Shown piece after piece: positions 1-5,032 of a stretch of 5,032 nt of DNA (the stretch's first letter is position 1; the number at the start of each line of letters is the position of its first letter). The stretch covers positions 1 through 5,032 of the forward strand of contig JBBCJM010000261.1 in NCBI GenBank assembly GCA_037190175.1, in the 5' to 3' direction. A model generated the notes under the pieces. The model had not been told where the DNA came from, searched no databases, and saw only the letters and a list, made by a program, of their open reading frames with translations. The DNA comes from JBBCJM01 sp037190175. Lineage in GTDB: Bacteria > Pseudomonadota > Alphaproteobacteria > Rhodobacterales > Rhodobacteraceae. Made by a program: the position numbers and the translations under genes.

Positions 1-2330
1 GTCCGCTCCGGCGGTGGATCCCGCACCTCTCCAGCCTCCGCTTGCGTGACAGCCACCGCAGGGGCACGACCTTCCCTGTCCCGGCGCCGATCCCCCGAGT
101 CGCCGACACTCGCCCCCGCTGGAGCAGCCGCAGGCAGAAGACCTCCCCTGTTCTGGCGCCGATCTCCCCCATTGCCCGCGCCCGCTATCGACGGAGCGGC
201 TGCATCACGCCCCGCCCCATCCCGCAGCCGCTCTCCCGCACCACCGGCGGCGGCCGTCGCGCGCAGGACCGGGGCAAGCCCCGACCGATCCGGCGGCGAC
301 GCGCGTCCCGACCAGCGGCGCAGCTGCGGGGGCCGGGTCGCGGCGATTTCCAGCCCACCGCCGTCCCGCAGGTGGATGGCCAGCGGCCCGGTGCGTGCCA
401 GGAGCGTCTGGTCGATCACCCGGCAGCCGGGGGGCGCCTCCCCCTCCAGCCGGGCGGCGAGAATCACCAGATCGGCCTCGGCACAGGCGCGGGTCAGCCT
501 GGCCTCGGCGCCCTTGCCGCGCAGATGCGCCCCGCGCAGGCCGGCCAGCGCAAAGCGGCGGTCGCCCTCCAGCCCGGAAAAGCCGGGCCGCCCGGCCGCC
601 ATCTCCTGCGTGGCCGGGTCGCCGTCGTTCTCCAGCCAGGTCTTCGCCGCGAAACCGTTGCCGCGCGGGGCCGAAAGCGCCCGGCCCTCCGCCCCGGCCA
701 GGCCGAGCAGCCCGCCGTCGCCCGCCACCAGCAGATGCGGCCGGCCGCCCGGCCAGAACGCCAGCGCCGCCAGCACAGGCACCACCCCGACAACCCGCGC
801 GCGGCCCCGCAGCAGAACCAGCGCGCAGCCGCCCAGCCCCAGCACCGGCAGCATCCAGGGCGCGGGCGCGGCAATCATGGTCACCGCCCCCTCCCACCCC
901 GCGACCATGCGGGCAATCGCAAGGATCAGCCCGGTGCCGAGTTCCAGCACCCAGAGCGCGGGCGCCGCCAGCCCCAGCGGCGCCAGCACCGCCGACAGCA
1001 CCGCCGCCGGCATCACCACCAGCCCCATCAGCGGCGAGGCGAGCAGATTGGCCAGCAGACCGTAGCCCGCGAAGCGGTTGAAATGCGCCGCCGCGAAAGG
1101 CGCCGAGGCAAAGCCCGCCAGGACCGAGGACAGCAGGACGACCGCCCCGACCCGCGCCCAGCCGGGGATCCGCCCCGGCGGCACCAGCCGGTTGAACACC
1201 GCAAAGCCCGCCACCAGCGCCGCCGTGGCCGCGAAGGACATCTGGAACCCCGGCTCCGCCACCGCCTCGGGCTGGATGGCCAGCAGCACCGCCGCCGCCA
1301 TGGCGACCGAGCGCAGAGACATCGCCCGCCGGTCGAGCAGCACCGCCACCAGCATCACCGCCACCATGACGAAGGCGCGGCTGGTCGCCACGTCGCCCCC
1401 CGACAGCACGAGGTAGAAGGCCGCCGCCCCCAGCGCCACCACCGCCGCGATCTTGCGGGCCGGAACCCGCAACGCGAGCGGCGGCACCAGCGCCAGCCCC
1501 ATGCGCAAGGCACCGAAGACAAAGGCCGCCAGCAGCCCCATGTGCATGCCCGAGATAGAGACCAGATGATACAGGCTGGAATCGCGCAACGCCTGCACCG
1601 CCCCGGCGCCCATGCCGGAACGGTCCCCCGTCATCATCGCGGCGGCGAACGCGCCGGCCTCGCCGGGAATGGCGGCCTGGAGGACGGCGGACAGCCGCAT
1701 CCGCAGCCGCGCCACGCGGGCGTCCCACGGGCCGGGCGGCCCCTGCGCCAGCGCGGGCGTGCGGGTATAGCCCACCGCCCCCAAGCCGCGGAACCAGGCG
1801 AGGCGCTGGAAATCGAAGCCCCCGGGCTCCACCGCGCCCTCGGGCGGGGCGAGATGCGCGGTCATCATCATCCGCATGCCGGGCTGCGGATCGGCGAAGC
1901 CCTGCGGCCCGTGCAGCGCCACCCGCACCCGGGCGGGCGTGCGGTCGGGCGGGACGCGTTCCAGCACCACCCGGTCCAGCGTCAGGCGCGGCTGGTCGGA
2001 CTGCGAGCGGTCGATGCCGACCACCCGCCCCTCGACCGGGCCGTAGTAGCGAAAGCCCAGCACCGGCGCCGCCACCAGATCGGACCGCGCACCGGCCAGC
2101 AGGAACCCCAGGCAGCCCGACAGCAGCGCCGCCCCCAGCGGCTGGACCACCGCCAGCGGCGCCTGCCACAGCGCCAGCCCCGCCAGCGCCAGCAGAAACG
2201 CCAGCCAATGGGCCCCCGACGGCTCGCCCGGCCAGGCCAGCCACAGCCCGATGCCGCAGGCCATGCAGACCGGCACCCAGGGGAACAGCCGCCCCCGTTC
2301 CGCCAGCAGCCATGCCCCGACCCCGCCCAC
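1..2330 (-). CDS. comEC: ComEC/Rec2 family DNA internalization (competence) protein, 3' end outside window
   Basis: Inner-membrane channel that carries single-stranded DNA into the cytoplasm during natural transformation. I translated the minus-strand frame that starts at 2330; it has no stop down to position 3 (776 codons). The GTG at 2330 gives MGGVGAWLLAERGRLFPWVP, with a G-rich ribosome-binding stretch about 10 bases upstream and no better start nearby. The first membrane segments lie at about residues 16-33 and 42-55. A DUF4131-like soluble part follows, ending in PGGFDFQRLAWFRGLGAVGY. The Competence membrane domain (about 225-490) carries the signature HLVSISGMHMG at 255-265. A C-terminal metallo-beta-lactamase-like domain (about 528-672) includes HLLVAGDGG (532-540) and WLENDGD (565-571), but no HxHxDH zinc motif, so it is probably not a metal hydrolase. 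Family members usually end soon after the strand that finishes here at RRW (W673). The further 100 or so residues are a low-complexity tail that may not be translated. Family call is firm; the 3' end is unresolved. Confidence 0.93.
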   Translation of the reverse strand, partial: MGGVGAWLLAERGRLFPWVPVCMACGIGLWLAWPGEPSGAHWLAFLLALAGLALWQAPLAVVQPLGAALLSGCLGFLLAGARSDLVAAPVLGFRYYGPVEGRVVGIDRSQSDQPRLTLDRVVLERVPPDRTPARVRVALHGPQGFADPQPGMRMMMTAHLAPPEGAVEPGGFDFQRLAWFRGLGAVGYTRTPALAQGPPGPWDARVARLRMRLSAVLQAAIPGEAGAFAAAMMTGDRSGMGAGAVQALRDSSLYHLVSISGMHMGLLAAFVFGALRMGLALVPPLALRVPARKIAAVVALGAAAFYLVLSGGDVATSRAFVMVAVMLVAVLLDRRAMSLRSVAMAAAVLLAIQPEAVAEPGFQMSFAATAALVAGFAVFNRLVPPGRIPGWARVGAVVLLSSVLAGFASAPFAAAHFNRFAGYGLLANLLASPLMGLVVMPAAVLSAVLAPLGLAAPALWVLELGTGLILAIARMVAGWEGAVTMIAAPAPWMLPVLGLGGCALVLLRGRARVVGVVPVLAALAFWPGGRPHLLVAGDGGLLGLAGAEGRALSAPRGNGFAAKTWLENDGDPATQEMAAGRPGFSGLEGDRRFALAGLRGAHLRGKGAEARLTRACAEADLVILAARLEGEAPPGCRVIDQTLLARTGPLAIHLRDGGGLEIAATRPPQLRRWSGRASPPDRSGLAPVLRATAAAGGAGERLRDGAGRDAAAPSIAGAGNGGDRRQNRGGLLPAAAPAGASVGDSGDRRRDREGRAPAVAVTQAEAGEVRDPPPER
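5..239. repeat. Degenerate tandem repeat, about 72-bp unit, at least three to four copies
   Basis: A GATC core with similar flanks recurs at 17, 89 and 161, exactly 72 bases apart. Positions 68-92 match 140-164 at 22 of 25 bases, and 51-92 match 123-164 at 33 of 42. The similarity continues more weakly through the rest of the unit, for example 121-132 against 193-204. A further copy, GCCGCTCTCCCGC at 227-239, matches 158-170 at 11 of 13 with a spacing of 69. All spacings are multiples of three. In the comEC frame the units begin GERLRD, GDRRQNR, GDRRRDR and RDPPPER. The array probably continues past the left edge. It could be a coding repeat in the comEC tail, or an intergenic repeat that happens to be open. 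Copies were aligned by eye. Confidence 0.7.
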
Positions 2331-2416
2331 TTGCCGCGCCCCCCGCGATTGCCTAGACAGGCGGCGATCGTGGACCCAAATGGTTTCCCGAAGATTAACA
2401 CCGAAAGGCCCCGCCC
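2331..2416. promoter_or_regulatory. Divergent comEC-gltX intergenic region with inverted repeat
   Basis: These 86 bases must hold the 5' signals of both divergent genes. GCCT-N4-AGGC forms a short inverted repeat at 2351-2362. A weak candidate gltX promoter is TGGACC (2371-2376), a 16-base spacer and GATTAA (2393-2398). It would start transcription almost on the gltX ribosome-binding site, which argues against it. On the minus strand TTGGGT (complement of 2374-2379) and TCTAGG (complement of 2352-2357), 16 bases apart, are a weak candidate for comEC and overlap the inverted repeat. The gltX ribosome-binding site is GAAAGG at 2403-2408, eight bases before the ATG. No individual promoter assignment is secure. 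Confidence 0.4.
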
Positions 2417-3844
2417 ATGCCCGGCCCCGCCGACCGCCCCGTGGTGACCCGCTTCGCCCCCTCGCCCACCGGCTATCTGCACATCGGGGGCGCCCGGACC
2501 GCGCTGTTCAACTGGCTCTACGCCCGCGGCCGCGGCGGGAAGTTCCTGCTGCGGATCGAGGATACCGACCGCGAACGTTCCACCCCCGAGGCGACGGCGG
2601 CGATCCTGCAAGGGCTGGAGTGGCTGGGCCTCGACTGGGACGGCGAGGCGATCAGCCAGTTCGCGCGCGCGCCCCGCCATGCCGAGGTGGCGCACGAGAT
2701 GCTGGCGCGCGGCAAGGCCTACAAGTGCTTCGCCACGCCGGAGGAGATCGCCGCCTTCCGCGAGGCGGAAAAGGCCGCCGGGCGCTATCCGGTGTTCCTC
2801 AGCCCCTGGCGCGACGCCGACCCGGCGACCCACCCGGACGCGCCCTACGTCATCCGCATGAAGGCGCCGCGCGGCGGGGAAACCGTGATCCATGACGCCG
2901 TGCAGGGCGAGGTGCGGGTCGGGAACGACCAGCTGGACGACATGATCGTCCTGCGCTCGGACGGCACGCCGGTCTACATGCTGGCGGTGGTGGTCGACGA
3001 TCACGACATGGGCGTCACGCATGTGATCCGCGGCGACGACCACCTGAACAACGCCTTCCGTCAGCAGATGGTCTATCACGCGATGGATTGGGAGGTGCCG
3101 GTCTGGGCGCATATACCACTTATTCACGGTCCCGATGGCAAGAAGCTGTCGAAGCGGCACGGAGCGGTGGGATTGCACGAATATCAGGGCCTGGGATACC
3201 CGGCACAGGCGATGCGCAACTATCTGTCCCGGCTGGGCTGGGCGCATGGCGACGACGAATTCTTCACCGACGCCCAGGCGATGGAGTGGTTCGACCTGCC
3301 GGGAATCGGCCGGGCGCCGGCGCGGCTGGATTTCAAGAAGCTGGAGAATCTGTCGGGCCAGCACATCGCCGCGACGGCCGATGCCGCGCTGCTGCGCGAA
3401 TTGCAGGCCTATCTCGCGGCGACCGGCCGCCCGGCGCTGACCGCGCCGCAGGCGGAGATGATGCTGCGCGCCATGCCCTCGCTGAAGGAGCGCTCGAAGA
3501 CCTTCCCGGAACTGCTTGAAAAGGCGGCGTTCGTTCTGGTGTCGCGTCCGATTTCGCCCGAGCCCAAGGCGCGCGCCGCGCTGGATCCGGTATCCCGTGG
3601 TATACTGTCGGAATTGACGCCGCGCCTGCAAACTGCTACTTGGTCGCGCGAGGCGCTTGAGGCTATGGTAGCGGAAACGGCTGCCGCCCACGGGCTGGGG
3701 ATGGGCAAGATCGCGGCACCGCTGCGCGCGGCGCTGGCCGGCCGGACCGTCACACCCAGCGTCTTCGACATGATGCTGGTCATCGGCCGGGACGAAACGA
3801 TGGCGCGGCTTTCGGAGGCTGCGGTCTGGCCGGAAACGGCCTGA
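2417..3844 (+). CDS. gltX: Glutamyl-tRNA synthetase (class I, catalytic core complete)
   Basis: Cytoplasmic enzyme that charges tRNA-Glu with glutamate using ATP; 475 residues, the usual length. The ATG at 2417 follows GAAAGG by eight bases. The Rossmann-fold catalytic domain opens with TRFAPSPTGYLHIGGARTAL, with the HIGH-type motif HIGG at 22-25, followed by LRIEDTDRERS (45-55). RGDDH lies at 205-209, and the KMSKS-type loop is KLSKR at 243-247, followed by HEYQGLGYPAQAMRNYLSRL. The C-terminal third is the helical anticodon-binding region. The E. coli zinc site is not seen: only one Cys is present near KCFATPEEI. Most alphaproteobacteria lack GlnRS, make Gln-tRNA through GatCAB, and often carry two GluRS paralogs. 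Whether this copy charges tRNA-Glu only, or tRNA-Gln as well, cannot be told from the motifs. gltA follows after 64 bases. Two AT-richer patches with unusual codons lie inside the gene (see findings). Confidence 0.97.
   Translation: MPGPADRPVVTRFAPSPTGYLHIGGARTALFNWLYARGRGGKFLLRIEDTDRERSTPEATAAILQGLEWLGLDWDGEAISQFARAPRHAEVAHEMLARGKAYKCFATPEEIAAFREAEKAAGRYPVFLSPWRDADPATHPDAPYVIRMKAPRGGETVIHDAVQGEVRVGNDQLDDMIVLRSDGTPVYMLAVVVDDHDMGVTHVIRGDDHLNNAFRQQMVYHAMDWEVPVWAHIPLIHGPDGKKLSKRHGAVGLHEYQGLGYPAQAMRNYLSRLGWAHGDDEFFTDAQAMEWFDLPGIGRAPARLDFKKLENLSGQHIAATADAALLRELQAYLAATGRPALTAPQAEMMLRAMPSLKERSKTFPELLEKAAFVLVSRPISPEPKARAALDPVSRGILSELTPRLQTATWSREALEAMVAETAAAHGLGMGKIAAPLRAALAGRTVTPSVFDMMLVIGRDETMARLSEAAVWPETA
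3598..3642 (+). promoter_or_regulatory. Promoter-like elements inside gltX, candidate internal promoter for gltA
   Basis: TGGTATACT at 3598-3606 is an extended -10 element: TG-N followed by TATACT, five of six to consensus. It has no -35 at the right distance. Just downstream, TTGACG (3614-3619, five of six to the -35 consensus) is followed after 17 bases by TACTTG (3637-3642), which has its own TGC extension but a poor -10. Either would start transcription roughly 265-300 bases before gltA. These are sequence matches only; the stretch also encodes the GltX C-terminal domain. Confidence 0.3.
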
Positions 3845-3886
3845 CCCCTCCGCGCGGGAATGAGCTTTCGCAGGGGCTGTTGCCCC
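3845..3886 (+). promoter_or_regulatory. Two mutually exclusive hairpins in the gltX-gltA spacer
   Basis: Hairpin 1 pairs CCCCT (3845-3849) with AGGGG (3872-3876). It encloses a second helix, GCG (3854-3856) with CGC (3869-3871), extended by three more pairs around a TGAGC loop. Hairpin 2 pairs GGGGC (3873-3877) with GCCCC (3882-3886) around a TGTT loop. The GGGG run at 3873-3876 is used by both, so they cannot coexist. Neither is followed by a T run, so neither is a standard intrinsic terminator. They begin directly after the gltX stop codon and end about 11 bases before the gltA ribosome-binding site. Confidence 0.45.
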
Positions 3887-3895
3887 GGCACCTAG

Positions 3896-3903
3896 AAGAG
3901 GGA
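3896..3903 (+). promoter_or_regulatory. gltA ribosome-binding site
   Basis: AAGAGGGA lies five bases before the ATG at 3909. It is a strong purine-rich Shine-Dalgarno match that supports this start, and MPTPIKTAKLTLDDKTYDLP is a typical citrate synthase N-terminus. Confidence 0.75.
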
Positions 3904-3908
3904 CCAGA

Positions 3909-5032
3909 ATGCCGACACCGATCAAGACCGCGAAGCTGACGCTCGACGACAAGACCTACGACCTGCCGGTTTACGCCCCGACCGTCGGCCCGGAGGTGAT
4001 CGACATCGGCAAGCTCTACGGCCAGGCGGGGGTCTTCACCTTCGACCCCGGCTTCACCTCGACCGCGGCCTGCGACTCGGCCATCACCTATATCGACGGC
4101 GACAAGGGCGAACTGCTGTATCGCGGCTACCCGATCGAGCAGCTGGCCGAGCAGTCGCACCACCTCGAGGTGTGCTACCTGCTGCTGTATGGCGAGCTGC
4201 CGAACAAGGCGCAGATGATCGACTTCGAAAACCGCGTGACCCGTCACACGATGGTGCACGAGCAGATGCACAACTTCTTCCGCGGCTTCCGCCGCGATGC
4301 GCATCCGATGGCCACCATGGTGGGCGTCGTCGGCGCGATGTCGGCCTTCTACCACGATTCGACCGACATCGACGATCCCTGGCAGCGCGAGGTCGCCGCG
4401 ATCCGCATGATCGCCAAGATCCCGACCATCGCCGCGATGGCCTACAAGTATTCGGTCGGCCAGCCCTTCGTTTACCCGAAGAACTCGCTGAGCTATGCCG
4501 GCAACTTCCTGCACATGTGCTTCGCCGTCCCGGCCGAGGATTATGTGGTCAATCCGATCCTGGAAAAGGCGATGGACCGCATCATGATGCTCCACGCCGA
4601 CCATGAGCAGAACGCCTCGACCTCGACCGTGCGTCTGGCCGGGTCGTCGGGCGCCAATCCCTTCGCCTGCATCGCGGCGGGCATCGCCTGCCTGTGGGGC
4701 CCGGCGCACGGCGGCGCCAACCAGGCCTGCCTGGAAATGCTGCGCGAGATCGGCACCGTCGACCGCATCCCGGAATTCATCGCGCGGGCCAAGGACAAGA
4801 ACGATCCGTTCCGCCTGATGGGCTTCGGTCACCGGGTCTACAAGAACTTCGACCCGCGGGCGAAGGTGATGAAGGAATCGGCCGACGAGGTGCTGGAACT
4901 GCTCGGCATCCACGACAACGAGACGCTCAAGGTCGCCAAGGAGCTGGAGCGGATCGCGCTGGAAGATCCCTACTTCATCGAGAAGAAACTGTATCCCAAC
5001 GTCGACTTCTACTCGGGCATCATCCTGGAGGC
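3909..5032 (+). CDS. gltA: Citrate synthase, type II (hexameric), 3' end outside window
   Basis: Condenses acetyl-CoA with oxaloacetate to citrate, the entry step of the TCA cycle, in the cytoplasm. The frame is open from the ATG at 3909 to the right edge: 374 codons of an expected 430 or so. The N-terminal beta-rich domain of type II enzymes is present (TLDDKTYDLPVYAPTVGPEV). The three catalytic residues known from E. coli GltA are all visible: His267 in GPAHGGANQA (E. coli His264), His308 in MGFGHRVYKNFDPRA (His305) and Asp366 in LYPNVDFYSG (Asp362). ADHEQNASTSTVRLAGSSGANPF residues (234 onward) form the conserved core. Type II enzymes are often inhibited by NADH. E. coli Cys206, which lies at that allosteric site, is Ala209 here by gap-free alignment back from His267. 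The gene sits 64 bases after gltX on the same strand and may be read from a gltX transcript, an internal promoter, or both. Confidence 0.97.
   Translation, partial: MPTPIKTAKLTLDDKTYDLPVYAPTVGPEVIDIGKLYGQAGVFTFDPGFTSTAACDSAITYIDGDKGELLYRGYPIEQLAEQSHHLEVCYLLLYGELPNKAQMIDFENRVTRHTMVHEQMHNFFRGFRRDAHPMATMVGVVGAMSAFYHDSTDIDDPWQREVAAIRMIAKIPTIAAMAYKYSVGQPFVYPKNSLSYAGNFLHMCFAVPAEDYVVNPILEKAMDRIMMLHADHEQNASTSTVRLAGSSGANPFACIAAGIACLWGPAHGGANQACLEMLREIGTVDRIPEFIARAKDKNDPFRLMGFGHRVYKNFDPRAKVMKESADEVLELLGIHDNETLKVAKELERIALEDPYFIEKKLYPNVDFYSGIILE

Noticed and set aside
1..240. CRISPR array at the left edge
   Set aside because: The 72-bp units diverge along their whole length and have no constant repeat separated by unique spacers.
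205..2313. 702-codon minus-strand open frame through the comEC region
   Set aside because: It is one base out of phase with the true comEC frame. It gives Gly/Ala/Arg low-complexity sequence, whereas the neighbouring phase gives conserved ComEC motifs such as HLVSISGMHMG.
42..2447. 801-codon open frame on the plus strand, antisense to all of comEC
   Set aside because: Its translation is Arg/Gln/His/Pro-rich with no recognisable domain. It mirrors the codon-position bias of the minus-strand comEC frame, as expected in very GC-rich DNA.
3873..3886. GGGGC-TGTT-GCCCC as an intrinsic terminator of gltX
   Set aside because: The stem is only five pairs and no T run follows. The gltA ribosome-binding site comes soon after, so simple termination is unlikely.
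1982..3952. 656-codon minus-strand open frame spanning the comEC 5' end, the promoter region and gltX
   Set aside because: It crosses the divergent intergenic region and is antisense to gltX, and its peptide shows no family resemblance. It is a composition artefact.
3780..4913. 377-codon minus-strand open frame antisense to gltA
   Set aside because: It is His/Val/Asp/Arg-rich shadow sequence of the strongly conserved citrate synthase frame.

Overview
The window comes from a very GC-rich bacterial chromosome. The protein sequences (ComEC, glutamyl-tRNA synthetase and a type II citrate synthase) and the comEC < > gltX > gltA arrangement fit an alphaproteobacterium, most likely of the Rhodobacter/Paracoccus group (Rhodobacterales). 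That assignment rests on recognising the proteins, not on a search.

Layout. Positions 1-2330 are occupied on the minus strand by comEC, the DNA-uptake channel protein. It starts at a GTG at 2330 and its frame is still open at the left edge. The recognisable protein ends near position 310. Beyond that the frame continues for about 100 codons through low-complexity, Gly/Ala/Arg-rich sequence built on a degenerate tandem repeat of about 72 bp (units spaced 69, 72 and 72). An 86-bp divergent intergenic region (2331-2416) separates comEC from gltX. gltX (2417-3844, plus) is a complete 475-residue glutamyl-tRNA synthetase with intact HIGH-like and KMSKS-like motifs. A 64-bp spacer that can form two competing hairpins leads to gltA (3909 to the right edge, plus). 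gltA encodes a hexameric-type citrate synthase with all three catalytic residues visible, and it is cut by the window edge about 55 residues before its expected end.

How the genes relate. gltX and gltA point the same way and could be co-transcribed, although promoter-like sequences inside the 3' part of gltX suggest gltA may also have its own start. One makes Glu-tRNA and the other makes citrate, so the pair sits at translation and central carbon metabolism. comEC is transcribed away from them and is functionally unrelated. No RNA gene, insertion sequence, CRISPR array or phage gene was seen.

This is mostly a housekeeping region. The features worth a second look are the comEC tail and its 24-codon repeat, the two-state hairpin before gltA, and the AT-richer promoter-like patches inside gltX. 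I see no convincing new multi-gene system.
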